Part shown: positions 28,668 through 37,322 of the stretch, piece after piece
How positions within the stretch are numbered: the first letter of the stretch is position 1
Layout: each line of letters starts with the position of its first letter
NCBI RefSeq assembly: GCF_029395355.1
Contig: NZ_CP113913.1
Location: 2,170,001 to 2,234,000 of the forward strand
DNA length: 64,000 bases
Source: Bifidobacterium sp. ESL0800
GTDB taxonomy: Bacteria; Actinomycetota; Actinomycetes; Actinomycetales; Bifidobacteriaceae
Reading direction: 5' to 3'
Made by a program: the position numbers and the translations under genes
Notes under the pieces: model-generated
Database searches by the model: none
Told to the model about the DNA's origin: nothing
Seen by the model: the letters and a program-made list of their open reading frames with translations, nothing else

Positions 28668-29264
28668 ATGGGAGCAGACAGAGTCAAGAATCTATCTGAC
28701 GCTGTTGAACGGTTACGCCCCATTGCCCAGGCTTATAATGATTTTTTTCTAAACCGTCATTATATATTCGAATTTGCTAACACTTCGATTGATGTGCATT
28801 GGCTGAAACATCATTTTATGCATTTAACAGGTTTGCGTTGTGATGTGCCCTTACAAATGCGAAACAGCTATAGACGTCGTCATTTGCAAGTCCCCTCCGG
28901 ATCTGAAATATTTTATGATTTTTTATTAAGGAATAGTTTCGGAAAGCCGGAAATCAAAGCTGGTCATAATTTGGAAATCATCAATTTGAAATTAGCGGCG
29001 CTTGAACAACTGATCCGGATGCCAGAAAGCGTTGAATATATAGCTGAATCCGGTAATAGTAAATATGATTTTTTTTTAGGTGCCGAAAATTGGTGCTTAG
29101 GTGTTACTTGTACCGATGAACCATCAATTGATTCAGATGCGAAAGTTCATGCACCAAGAACAGCGCAAGCAAGGTCGGTTCTTTCTACAAATATAACGAA
29201 AACCGGTACGAAGCCGATTCCTATTATTGATACCAGGATTATTCCTCGATTGAATGAGAACTGA
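28668..29264 (+). CDS. AT-rich orphan, PBECR4-like nuclease-family protein
   Basis: The ATG at 28668 is chosen because GAGGGAG lies at the right distance; the earlier ATG at 28626 falls inside a terminator hairpin. The 198-residue protein has the pattern Y-N-DFFLNRHYIFEF, SIDVHW, FMHLTGLRC, seen in PBECR4 domains (a predicted phage-related Barnase/EndoU/RelE-like nuclease superfamily). The match is from memory of the motif and is moderate. The gene is far richer in A and T than its neighbours and stands alone between 28.2 and 29.3 kb, which suggests recent acquisition. No immunity gene or transfer gene accompanies it. Confidence 0.6.
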   Translation: MGADRVKNLSDAVERLRPIAQAYNDFFLNRHYIFEFANTSIDVHWLKHHFMHLTGLRCDVPLQMRNSYRRRHLQVPSGSEIFYDFLLRNSFGKPEIKAGHNLEIINLKLAALEQLIRMPESVEYIAESGNSKYDFFLGAENWCLGVTCTDEPSIDSDAKVHAPRTAQARSVLSTNITKTGTKPIPIIDTRIIPRLNEN

Positions 29265-29323
29265 TATTGGAGGTTATATTTATAACACAATTAGCCGGTT
29301 GAAAAACCGCGATATTATAGACT

Positions 29324-29352
29324 TGGGCCCCAGCTATTTTGGCTGGGGCCCA
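29324..29352. other. GC-rich hairpin upstream of argS
   Basis: TGGGCCCCAGC (29324-29334) pairs perfectly with GCTGGGGCCCA (29342-29352) over a seven-base loop. No T tract follows on the plus strand. It lies between the AT-rich orphan gene and argS, 33 bases before the argS start, and could end the orphan's transcript or act in the argS leader. Confidence 0.5.
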
Positions 29353-29384
29353 GTTGGTTCACTCGACACGCTAGACTGAGGTGC

Positions 29385-31262
29385 ATGAATCCTGAAGCGT
29401 TGAGTGAACTTATTTCTGATATTGCACATGGGCTGGTTGCGGCCGGCCAGGCCGGCGAGCTGAGTGACGAGCTGGTGCCGCCGGTCGAGAAGCTGGCTGT
29501 GATGCGGCCGAAGGACCGCGCCCATGGCGACTGGTCGTCGAACGTGGCGATGCAGCTGGCCAAGAAGGCTGGTATGAAGCCGCGCGACCTGGCCGAGGCG
29601 TTCGCCGCCAGGCTGCGTGACGCCGACGGCATCGACTCCGTTGAGGTGGCCGGTCCTGGGTTTATCAACATCACCCTTGATTCGGCTTCCGCGGCTGCGG
29701 TGGTCTCGCAGATTCTGGACCAGGCCGTCGACGTCGATCCCGTCGATAAGGGCGTCGAGGTCTGGAAGGGCAAGGATAGCGATACCACCACTTCTACCGC
29801 GAAAACCGTACATTCCACCAAGTTCGGCCTGAACGACCACTTGGCTGGCAAGACCCTGAACCTCGAATTCGTCTCCGCGAACCCGACCGGCCCAATTCAC
29901 ATCGGCGGCGTGCGCTGGGCGGCGACCGGCGACTCCATGGCCCGCGTGCTCGAGGCCAACGGCGCCAAGGTCGTGCGCGAATACTACTTCAACGACCACG
30001 GCGAGCAGATTAACCGCTTCGCCAAATCCCTCGTCGCCGCGGCCCACGGCGAGGAGACCCCGGCCGACGGCTACAAGGGCACGTATATCAACGAGATCGC
30101 CGACCGCGTCATCGCCGAAGCAAAGGCCGACGACGTGGATGTGCTTGCCCTGCCCCGCGTCGACGGTGGCAAGGACAAGGACGGTAACCCGCTGGGTGAG
30201 GGCGATTCTGAGCAGCGCGAGGAATTCCGCAAGCGCGCGGTGCCGATGATGTTCGCCGAGATCCAGCAGTCTATGAAGGATTTCCGCGTCAATTATGATG
30301 TCTGGTTCCACGAGAACAGTCTTTATCAGGACGGTGCCGTCGAGAAGGCCATCGCCTGGCTGCGCGACCACGGCGACATCTACGAAAAGGACGGGGCCAC
30401 CTGGTTCGCCTCGACCAAGCACGGCGACGACAAGGACCGCGTCATCATCAAGTCCAACGGCGAGTACGCCTACTTCGCCGCCGACATCGCCTACTATTAC
30501 GACAAGCGCCACCGCGAGGTCAACCCCGCCGACGTGGCCATCTACATGCTCGGTGCCGACCACCACGGCTATATCGGCCGCATGATGGCGATGTGCGCCG
30601 CGTTCGGCGACAAACCCGACGTCAATATGCAGATCCTCATCGGTCAGATGGTCAACGTGATGAAGGACGGCAAGGCCGTGCGCATGTCCAAGCGCGCCGG
30701 CAACGTCGTCACCATCGACGACCTTGTGGAGGCCGTGGGCGTGGATGCAGCGCGCTATTCGCTGGCCCGAACCGACTACAACACCAGCGTCGACATCGAT
30801 CTCGACGTGCTCGCCTCGCACACCAACGAGAACCCGGTGTATTACGTACAGTATGCGCACGCGCGCAGCTGCAACGTCGACCGCAACGCGCAAGCCGCGA
30901 AGATTGACACCAACGCCGCCGACCTGTCGCTGCTCGACACTCCTGCCGACGGCGAGGTACTGGGCTCGCTGGCCCAGTGGCCGTCCGTCGTCACCGACGC
31001 CGGCGACCTGCGCGCCCCGCACAAGATCGCGCACTACCTCGAGTCGCTCGCCGGCACGTACCACAAGTGGTACAACCTCGAGCGCGTGGTGCCGATGGAT
31101 CTGACCGGCTTGGATGAGCGCAAGATGGACGAGGCCGAGCGCGTCGCCAAGTGCCCGGAACCGGCCCGTGCCGCCGCACGCTTGCAGTTGAACGACGCGG
31201 TCCAGCGCGTGATCGCCTCCGGCCTGGCGATGCTCGGCGTCACCGCCCCCGACAAGATGTAG
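29385..31262 (+). CDS. argS: Arginyl-tRNA synthetase
   Basis: This class I enzyme charges tRNA-Arg. The 625-residue protein has the N-terminal ArgRS-specific domain, the HIGH-type motif HIGG (residues 172-175, in NPTGPIHIGG), the LGADHHGYIGRM segment and a KMSKS-type loop MSKRAGN, followed by the anticodon-binding helical domain (NPVYYVQYAHARS). A short Ser/Thr/Asp-rich insertion (about residues 128-142) separates the N-terminal domain from the core. The GAGG site precedes ATG 29385. A strong terminator follows. Confidence 0.97.
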   Translation: MNPEALSELISDIAHGLVAAGQAGELSDELVPPVEKLAVMRPKDRAHGDWSSNVAMQLAKKAGMKPRDLAEAFAARLRDADGIDSVEVAGPGFINITLDSASAAAVVSQILDQAVDVDPVDKGVEVWKGKDSDTTTSTAKTVHSTKFGLNDHLAGKTLNLEFVSANPTGPIHIGGVRWAATGDSMARVLEANGAKVVREYYFNDHGEQINRFAKSLVAAAHGEETPADGYKGTYINEIADRVIAEAKADDVDVLALPRVDGGKDKDGNPLGEGDSEQREEFRKRAVPMMFAEIQQSMKDFRVNYDVWFHENSLYQDGAVEKAIAWLRDHGDIYEKDGATWFASTKHGDDKDRVIIKSNGEYAYFAADIAYYYDKRHREVNPADVAIYMLGADHHGYIGRMMAMCAAFGDKPDVNMQILIGQMVNVMKDGKAVRMSKRAGNVVTIDDLVEAVGVDAARYSLARTDYNTSVDIDLDVLASHTNENPVYYVQYAHARSCNVDRNAQAAKIDTNAADLSLLDTPADGEVLGSLAQWPSVVTDAGDLRAPHKIAHYLESLAGTYHKWYNLERVVPMDLTGLDERKMDEAERVAKCPEPARAAARLQLNDAVQRVIASGLAMLGVTAPDKM

Positions 31263-31276
31263 TACTGATTGGCGTT

Positions 31277-31322
31277 AAATCGGCCACGTTTTCCATTGTG
31301 GAATGACGTGGCCGATTTCTTT
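31277..31322 (+). terminator. Intrinsic terminator of argS
   Basis: A 13-bp perfect stem, AAATCGGCCACGT (31277-31289) with ACGTGGCCGATTT (31306-31318), is followed by CTTTAT. Confidence 0.8.
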
Positions 31323-31382
31323 ATGCGGTATTTATCATTGTTTGCACGCGGATCGGCGATAGGGAAGAACAAAGGAGAGAAT

Positions 31383-31793
31383 ATGGCCGACGAAACCATC
31401 AAATTCACGGACGAAAAATGTTTCACACAGGCGCAGGTCGAGCGTCTTTTCCTTTCCGTCGACTGGGTTTCCGGAAAGTACCCGGAACGTTTGTACAAGG
31501 CCTTGATGGGTTCTTCCACGGTCTTTTCGGCGTGGGACGGCGATCGGCTTGCCGGGCTGGTGCGCGTTTTGGATGACGGGGCGATGATGGCCTATATGCA
31601 TTACGTTCTGGTCGATCCCGAATATCAGGGCAGAGGCATTGCCGGTCATATGGTTGAAATGGTCAAGCAACGTTACTTCGATTACTTCTACATCGAAGTC
31701 ATGCCGGAGGAAAGCAAAAACGCGGCGTTCTATCAAAAACACGGGTTCGAAATCATGCAAGATGGCGTAGCCATGCAGATTTGCAATGGATGA
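31383..31793 (+). CDS. GNAT-family acetyltransferase
   Basis: This 136-residue protein has the GNAT fold pattern. LAGLVRVLDDGAMMAYMHYVLVDPEYQGRGIAGHMVEMV contains the acetyl-CoA pyrophosphate loop (QGRGIAG), followed by FYIEVMPEESKNAAFYQKHGFEI, the usual C-terminal N-x-AAxxFYxKxGF signature. An AAAGGAGA site lies before ATG 31383; the longer open frame has no such signal and overlaps the argS terminator. The substrate is unknown. It stands alone between argS and lysA. Confidence 0.88.
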   Translation: MADETIKFTDEKCFTQAQVERLFLSVDWVSGKYPERLYKALMGSSTVFSAWDGDRLAGLVRVLDDGAMMAYMHYVLVDPEYQGRGIAGHMVEMVKQRYFDYFYIEVMPEESKNAAFYQKHGFEIMQDGVAMQICNG

Positions 31794-31970
31794 GTGGGCT
31801 TGCCGTTGGTTCTGCCAAGTGCACAGGATATTGCGATTTTGGACTAATCTCTGTGCGAGCTCAATAGGTAAATCGCTGTGTTGAGATGATTCCACCATTT
31901 TCACCGCGATTCGCTATCGTTAGGTAGAGCTTCAAACCAGCGACAGACGAAGAAAAAGGGGACGAACGAT

Positions 31971-33641
31971 ATGGGTATCACTCCGATTTGGCCGGAAGCG
32001 ACAGCATTCAATAGTGACGGCGAACTGACTTTCCACGGGCACAGCGCCGCTTCATTGCTCGACGAGTTCGGATCGCCGCTCTATCTGATCGACACCGACG
32101 AGGTGCGAACTCGCGCAGAAAAGTTCGTGTGTGCCGCCGCCGACGCGTTCAACACCTCGACCACCCACGTCAGCTTCGCGGGCAAGGCGTTCCTCTCCAA
32201 GGAGGTCGTGCGCATCGTCACGCAGGCCGGCATGTCCGTCGACACCTGCTCGATGGGGGAGATCAAAATCGCGCTCGCCGCCGGCGTCCCCGGGCGCCGT
32301 CTCGTGCTGCACGGCAACAACAAATCCGACGAGGAGATCGAGCTGGCCGTTCGTGAAGGATTCTCGAAGATCGTCGTCGACTCGGCCGACGAGCCCGCAC
32401 GCATCGCCGCCATCGCGCATCGGTTGGGCAAACGCGCCCGCGTCATGCTGCGCGTTACCTCCGGCATCCACGCCGGTGGCCACGAATACATCTCCACCGC
32501 CCACGAAGACCAGAAATTCGGCGTGCCGCTGCTGCCGGCCGGTGTCGGCCCGGAAGTGCTCGATATCTTGGGCTCGCTCGGCGATGTGAACGCCGGTAAT
32601 AGTAATACCGATGATTCCACCGCGAATGCCGACGGTTCTGTTTCGCAGAGCCACGTAGGCTCGGTCGCCGCCGACGCGGTCGCAGCCGCAGCCAACGATC
32701 CCGCAAACGGCAGCGGTCGTAAGCTCGATTACTCCATCAAATATCCCTACGACATGAGCCGCGTCAAAGTCTCCGATGCTGACCGCGAACTGGCCGAAGC
32801 CATGAACGCTGTGGCGGACGGGCCGGCGCTCGCGGTGCTCAAAGACATCTACTCCCGTCAGGACGATCTCGAGCTGGTCGGCATCCATTCGCATATCGGC
32901 TCCCAGATTCACGACGCCAACGCCTTCATCGAAGCCGCGCGACGCATGATGCTCTTACGCAAGACCTTCTACGCCACCGATGCCTACACCCTGCCCGAGG
33001 TCGATTTGGGCGGCGGCTATTCCGTGGCCTACACCGACGCCGAGGATTCCATGGACATCGACGCCGAGCTCGGGCGCCTGGCGCAGGCTGTCACCTCGAT
33101 CAACAAGGCGCTGGGCATGCCGGCTCCGGTCATCTCCTTCGAGCCCGGCCGCTGGATTGTCGCTCCCGCAGGTGTCACGCTCTACCGCGTCGGTACCATC
33201 AAGCGCGTCATGCTGCCAAAGGGCACGAAAGACGCAGCCGGCAATCCCATCGCCGAACGCACCTACGTTTCGGTCGACGGCGGTATGAGCGACAACATCC
33301 GCCCGGCGCTCTACGGGGCGGATTACACGGCCCTGCTCGCCAACCGCGATGGTGGCGGCGAACGCGACGAAAACGGCAATCTCAAGGATTCCATGCTCGC
33401 CCGAGTGGTCGGCATGCACTGCGAATCCGGTGACATCCTCGTGCACGAATGCCGCCTGCCCCGCAGCCTCAAACGTGGCGATATCCTCGCCATCCCGGTC
33501 ACCGGTGCCTACGGCCGCACGATGGCCAGCAACTACAACCAGGCGCTGATTCCCGCCGTGGCGGCCGTCAGCGGCAAAGATGCGCATCTCATGCTCCGCC
33601 GCCAGACCATCGACGACCTGCTTTCTCTTGATGTCAGCTGA
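31971..33641 (+). CDS. lysA: Diaminopimelate decarboxylase
   Basis: LysA converts meso-diaminopimelate to lysine and CO2 using PLP. The 556-residue protein has the PLP lysine Lys72 in VSFAGKAFLSKEVV, the phosphate-binding and substrate motifs (GIHSHIGSQI, DLGGGYSVAY, EPGRWIVAPAG) and the C-terminal MHCESGDIL motif with the catalytic Cys. It is about 100 residues longer than typical because of a low-complexity insertion at about 205-275 (Asn/Ser/Asp/Ala-rich) and a smaller one near the C-terminal third. It heads the lysA-hom-thrB group, though 306 bases containing array C separate it from hom. Confidence 0.95.
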   Translation: MGITPIWPEATAFNSDGELTFHGHSAASLLDEFGSPLYLIDTDEVRTRAEKFVCAAADAFNTSTTHVSFAGKAFLSKEVVRIVTQAGMSVDTCSMGEIKIALAAGVPGRRLVLHGNNKSDEEIELAVREGFSKIVVDSADEPARIAAIAHRLGKRARVMLRVTSGIHAGGHEYISTAHEDQKFGVPLLPAGVGPEVLDILGSLGDVNAGNSNTDDSTANADGSVSQSHVGSVAADAVAAAANDPANGSGRKLDYSIKYPYDMSRVKVSDADRELAEAMNAVADGPALAVLKDIYSRQDDLELVGIHSHIGSQIHDANAFIEAARRMMLLRKTFYATDAYTLPEVDLGGGYSVAYTDAEDSMDIDAELGRLAQAVTSINKALGMPAPVISFEPGRWIVAPAGVTLYRVGTIKRVMLPKGTKDAAGNPIAERTYVSVDGGMSDNIRPALYGADYTALLANRDGGGERDENGNLKDSMLARVVGMHCESGDILVHECRLPRSLKRGDILAIPVTGAYGRTMASNYNQALIPAVAAVSGKDAHLMLRRQTIDDLLSLDVS

Positions 33642-33694
33642 CCCAGCTGCCATAGGCTGAATGCAACAGTCCGAAACGAAATTATTCGTTTTGT

Positions 33695-33801
33695 GTCGCT
33701 TTTTTACTTGCTTACTGGTGCCAGCTAAGTAAAAAGCGACTTTTAGGGTGGCTAAGTTGACTTTTTACTTGCTTAACGTCAGCAAGCAAGTAAAAAGCGA
33801 C
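33695..33801. repeat. Palindromic tandem array C (61-bp period)
   Basis: Forward arms ending in TTTTTACTTGCTTA lie at 33695-33714 and 33757-33775, and their ends are 61 bp apart. Inverted arms (AAGTAAAAAGCGAC type) end at 33740 and 33801, also 61 bp apart. Each unit spans about 46 bp outer to outer. The array lies between lysA and hom, which are transcribed in the same direction. Confidence 0.82.
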
Positions 33802-33947
33802 ATCTAACAAGTTGCAATGATATCGGCGATATTCGAGTGTAGCGTGGCGACGAGGTTATGGGGACAGACTCCTGTCGGATTCATTTTCTAGGATTGATAA
33901 GTCTAGGCATGTTTGATGCAGTATAAGCGGTTGAGTGGGAGAGTGGT

Positions 33948-35330
33948 ATGGGCCAGGTGAACAGTTCGGCGCAACGGCGCGCTCAGGATGAAGACGGTCA
34001 GATGGAAGTGTTGCCCAAAGGCATTCACGACAGCTCGACCCCGATACGCGTGGGGTTGCTTGGTGTGGGCACCGTCGGCTCGCAGGTCGCCAGAATCCTG
34101 AACGAGCAAAAGGAAGAACTCCAGCAACGCATCGGCCAGCCACTCGAAATTACCGGCATCGCCTGCCGCAATCCCGAAAAGGTCGCCTTCCCCTGGATCG
34201 ACAAAACGCTGCTCACCACCGACACCAAATACGTCGCCACCCACAGCGACATCCTGGTCGAGCTCATCGGCGGCCTCGAGCCTGCCCGGTCGCTGGTCTT
34301 GAAGGCCCTTGAAAGCGGCGCATCGGTGGTCACCGCGAACAAGGCGCTGCTGGCGAAATACGGTCCGGAAATCTACCGCACCGCAGAGGAAGACGGCGTC
34401 GATATCTACTTCGAGGCTGCGGTGGGCGGCGCGATCCCGCTGGTCCGTCCCTTGCGTGAATCGTTGGTCGGCGACAAGGTCACCAGCGTTCTGGGCATTC
34501 TCAACGGCACGACCAATTACATTCTTGACGAAATGACCACCAAAGGCCTCGATTTCGAGGTGGCGCTGAAGGACGCGCAGGCCAAGGGCTACGCCGAGGC
34601 CGATCCGACCGGCGACGTCGAGGGCGAGGACGCCGCGAACAAGGCGGCCATCGTGGCCTCGCTGGCGTTCCATACCCCGGTGAGCATCGATGACGTCACG
34701 ACGGAGGGCATCACCAACATCACTGCCGACGACATCGCGTTGGCGCAGGCCGAGCACAAGGTCATCAAGCTGCTCGCCGTTGTGGTCAATGGTGAGCATG
34801 GCGTTTCCGCGCGTGTCTATCCGGCGCTTATCCCCGACAACCACCCGCTTGCCAGCGTTCACGGCAGCTACAATGCCGCATTCGTACACGCGCAGGCGGC
34901 CGACGATCTGATGTTCTACGGCCGTGGCGCAGGCGGCGCTCCTACCGCTTCGGCGGTTATGGGCGATATCGTCACCGTCGCCCGCCATATCGTCCAAGGC
35001 GGCACCGGTCCGCAGATTTCGATGTACCAAAACCTGCCCAAGGCTCCGTTGAGCACTTCGCGCGCCGCGTTCGCCGTCCGTTTCCGCATCTGCGACCGCC
35101 CAGGTATCCTCGCCGCGATTTCCAAGACGTTTGCCGACCACAACGTCTCCATCAACGGCATCAACCAGGATCTGAAGCCGACCCCGCACGACCCCGGCTA
35201 TTCGGGTGAGCAGCAGACCCTGCGCGTGGTGACGCATCAATGCAACGAGACCAAGTTGCGCGAAACGGTCGAGGATGTTTGCAAGTTCGATTTCGTGATT
35301 GGCGAGCCCTCGATCTTGCGCGAGATGTGA
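33948..35330 (+). CDS. hom: Homoserine dehydrogenase
   Basis: Hom reduces aspartate semialdehyde to homoserine, the branch point for threonine and methionine. The 460-residue protein has the NAD(P)-binding motif GLLGVGTVG (36-44), the catalytic domain signature (AAVGGAIPLVRPL, ILNGTTNYIL, EADPTGDVEGEDAANKAAI) and a C-terminal ACT domain (FAVRFRICDRPGILAAISKTFADHNVSI), which usually mediates threonine feedback. A GGGAGAG site precedes the ATG. It is followed by thrB after 44 bases. Confidence 0.96.
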   Translation: MGQVNSSAQRRAQDEDGQMEVLPKGIHDSSTPIRVGLLGVGTVGSQVARILNEQKEELQQRIGQPLEITGIACRNPEKVAFPWIDKTLLTTDTKYVATHSDILVELIGGLEPARSLVLKALESGASVVTANKALLAKYGPEIYRTAEEDGVDIYFEAAVGGAIPLVRPLRESLVGDKVTSVLGILNGTTNYILDEMTTKGLDFEVALKDAQAKGYAEADPTGDVEGEDAANKAAIVASLAFHTPVSIDDVTTEGITNITADDIALAQAEHKVIKLLAVVVNGEHGVSARVYPALIPDNHPLASVHGSYNAAFVHAQAADDLMFYGRGAGGAPTASAVMGDIVTVARHIVQGGTGPQISMYQNLPKAPLSTSRAAFAVRFRICDRPGILAAISKTFADHNVSINGINQDLKPTPHDPGYSGEQQTLRVVTHQCNETKLRETVEDVCKFDFVIGEPSILREM

Positions 35331-35374
35331 GCGGATTCGCCGTTGAGCAACCATGACCAAGTGAGGGGAACAAT

Positions 35375-36574
35375 ATGGCGGGGATGATGCCGAAAGTCAA
35401 GCAGGTCAAGGTGCGGGTGCCCGCCACGAGCGCGAATCTCGGTTCAGGTTTCGATGCTGTCGGTTTGGCGCTGGATTATCACGACGAGCTCACTTTTACT
35501 ATCAATGAAGATGAATTGGGCGATAACCAAACAGGCAATCAAAGCAGCCATGGTAATCAAGGCAAGTCAGACGGCTTTTCAAACACTGCTGCCAAGGTGA
35601 TCATTCACGGCGAAGGCGAGGACACGTTGCCCCGCGACGAAACCCATCTGGTCGTTTCGGCTTTCCGCCGCGCGTGCGAGGCGTTCGGCCTGCGTCGCTT
35701 CGGGTTTGCTTTAGAGGCGTATAACAACATTCCGCAGGCCCGTGGCATGGGTTCGTCGGCCGAGGCCATCGTCGCCGGCATCGCGGCTGCGGCCGCTTTC
35801 GCACAGGGTGACGCCGACTTCAACCGAGAGACGATTTTCCAGATGGCCGCCTCGATGGAAGGTCATCCCGATAACGTGGCTCCTGCGGTCTACGGCGGGC
35901 TCACGGTTTCATGGAATTTCAAGACGGCGGAAGGCGTGGGATCCGTAGGTATTCCCGGCGGCGAGCCTCTGCGTGCCGGGTTTCATACCGTCAACTACCC
36001 GGTGTCGAAAGCCATGACCGCCGCCGTCTTCGTCCCGGATTTCGAGCTTTCCACGCAAAAGGCGCGCGAGGCCCTGCCGCAGAAGTTGCCGTACGCCGAC
36101 GCGGTGTTCAACGTTTCCCGCGTTGCGCTGCTCCCCGCCGCCATGAATCCGACAAGTCTTGTCAACGATTCCGCTGGCCAATCGCCAAGTGTCGCCCCAT
36201 CCGTTCATGATGCCGGCGATGATCTCGTCGATGATTCCGCCATCGCCTCGCGTTCCAACGCCCTGCTGTTTGCCGCGACGCAAGACAGGCTTCATCAACC
36301 CTATCGCAAATCCCTAATGCAACCTTCCTGGAAGCTGATCGAGACATTGCGCGCGAAAGGTTACGCTGCAGCGGTCTCCGGCGCCGGCCCGTGTGTGCTG
36401 GTGCTTCACTACGGCGATGCCGCCGCGCAAATCGACAGCATCGCCGCCGCCGAACTGTCAAGCGGCCACTGGCGCGTCCTGCACCTTCCCGTCAGCCCCC
36501 AAGGCGTCGAGGTCGATCCAGTTTATTACGCCGGCGATGCCGAAGCGATGAAACGAATTATTGATAATGCTTGA
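35375..36574 (+). CDS. thrB: Homoserine kinase
   Basis: ThrB phosphorylates homoserine on the way to threonine. The 399-residue GHMP-family kinase has the N-terminal PATSANLGSGFDAVGLAL motif, the ATP-binding loop ARGMGSSAEAIVAG and the C-terminal GAGPCVLVL motif. It is longer than usual (about 310 residues) because of two low-complexity insertions: a Gly/Asn/Gln/Ser stretch near residues 46-70 and a Ser/Asp/Ala stretch near 260-290. A GAGGGG site precedes the ATG, and the gene is probably co-transcribed with hom. Confidence 0.95.
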   Translation: MAGMMPKVKQVKVRVPATSANLGSGFDAVGLALDYHDELTFTINEDELGDNQTGNQSSHGNQGKSDGFSNTAAKVIIHGEGEDTLPRDETHLVVSAFRRACEAFGLRRFGFALEAYNNIPQARGMGSSAEAIVAGIAAAAAFAQGDADFNRETIFQMAASMEGHPDNVAPAVYGGLTVSWNFKTAEGVGSVGIPGGEPLRAGFHTVNYPVSKAMTAAVFVPDFELSTQKAREALPQKLPYADAVFNVSRVALLPAAMNPTSLVNDSAGQSPSVAPSVHDAGDDLVDDSAIASRSNALLFAATQDRLHQPYRKSLMQPSWKLIETLRAKGYAAAVSGAGPCVLVLHYGDAAAQIDSIAAAELSSGHWRVLHLPVSPQGVEVDPVYYAGDAEAMKRIIDNA

Positions 36575-36643
36575 GTTCTGGGTATTTTTGGCAAATTCAT
36601 CAAGGATGTGAAACGTCTTCAAAAAATGCTAGTATATCCGTAA

Positions 36644-36673
36644 TGGAGTCGTTTATACCGACAAAAGACTCCA
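36644..36673. promoter_or_regulatory. Possible operator of the second toxin-antitoxin pair
   Basis: TGGAGTC (36644-36650) and GACTCCA (36667-36673) are perfect inverted halves with a 16-base spacer, 24 bases before the antitoxin ATG. DinJ-type antitoxins repress their own promoters through such dyads. The assignment is by position only. Confidence 0.4.
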
Positions 36674-36696
36674 ATATCGTATATAAGGTGGTTATT

Positions 36697-36966
36697 ATGG
36701 CTCACACAGCAGCACAGCAGACGCGTATTCAGGTGCGCACGGACAAGACGTTGAAGGAGCAGGCCGTCAAGGTATTCGCAGGTATGGGCATTGATTTGAG
36801 TGCTGCCATCAACATGTTTCTTTCGCAGGCCGTCAAGGAAGGTGGCATGCCTTTCCGCCCGATGTCGCTGACGCCGTTGGAAAAGGCGGTGCGTAAGGCC
36901 GAGAACAGCGGATTTGTTTACGCCGGGGATGCCGATGCCGCCCAAAGGATGATTGAAGATGTATGA
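36697..36966 (+). CDS. Antitoxin, RelB/DinJ family (second pair)
   Basis: This 89-residue ribbon-helix-helix antitoxin has the N-terminal strand TRIQVRTDKTLKEQAVKVF and the helix motif GMGIDLSAAINMFLSQAVKEGGMPF, which are DinJ hallmarks. The ATG at 36697 is preceded by AAGGTGG. The C-terminal part (FVYAGDADAAQRMIEDV) should wrap the toxin. Its stop overlaps the toxin's start by eight bases. It is paralogous to the antitoxin at 20128. Confidence 0.9.
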   Translation: MAHTAAQQTRIQVRTDKTLKEQAVKVFAGMGIDLSAAINMFLSQAVKEGGMPFRPMSLTPLEKAVRKAENSGFVYAGDADAAQRMIEDV

Positions 36967-37237
36967 GATCTCCCTTTCCAAGGAGTTTCTGCGTGATGCT
37001 AAGCGCCTGAAACGGAAACATTACGAAATGGGTAGGCTGTATGAGGTCTTTCACGTTCTTGCGCAGGGAGATACCGATACATTGCGTCGCAGATATCGTG
37101 ATCACCAGCTCAAAGGGAATCTTCGACAGTACCGCGAGTTGCACATTGCCACCGACTGGCTGCTGATTTATCGTATCGATGGTACCGAGCTTCTCATTAC
37201 GATGATGCGTACTGGGAGTCACGACGAGTTGTTATAG
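36959..37237 (+). CDS. YafQ-type mRNA interferase toxin
   Basis: This 92-residue toxin of the RelE superfamily should cleave mRNA on the ribosome. It has the YafQ pattern: FLRDAKRLKRKHYEM, YRDHQLKGNLRQYRELHIATDWLLIYR and MMRTGSHDELL. The His, Asp and C-terminal His of the YafQ active site are conserved. The ATG at 36959 lies within the end of the antitoxin gene, so translation is coupled. The frame is intact, in contrast to the paralogue at 20393. Confidence 0.9.
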   Translation: MYEISLSKEFLRDAKRLKRKHYEMGRLYEVFHVLAQGDTDTLRRRYRDHQLKGNLRQYRELHIATDWLLIYRIDGTELLITMMRTGSHDELL

Positions 37238-37322
37238 CGTTTTTAACAGGCTAGGTAACCTCCACGAGGACGAGTAGCATGAAGGAACCGATTCTTTTGG
37301 GTTTCCGCAACTTTGGAGTGTT

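Noticed and set aside
31801..31890. Further palindromic array before lysA
   Set aside because: Short pairs (GCGATTT/AAATCGC and CACAG/CTGTG) occur, but there is no regular period and no second copy.
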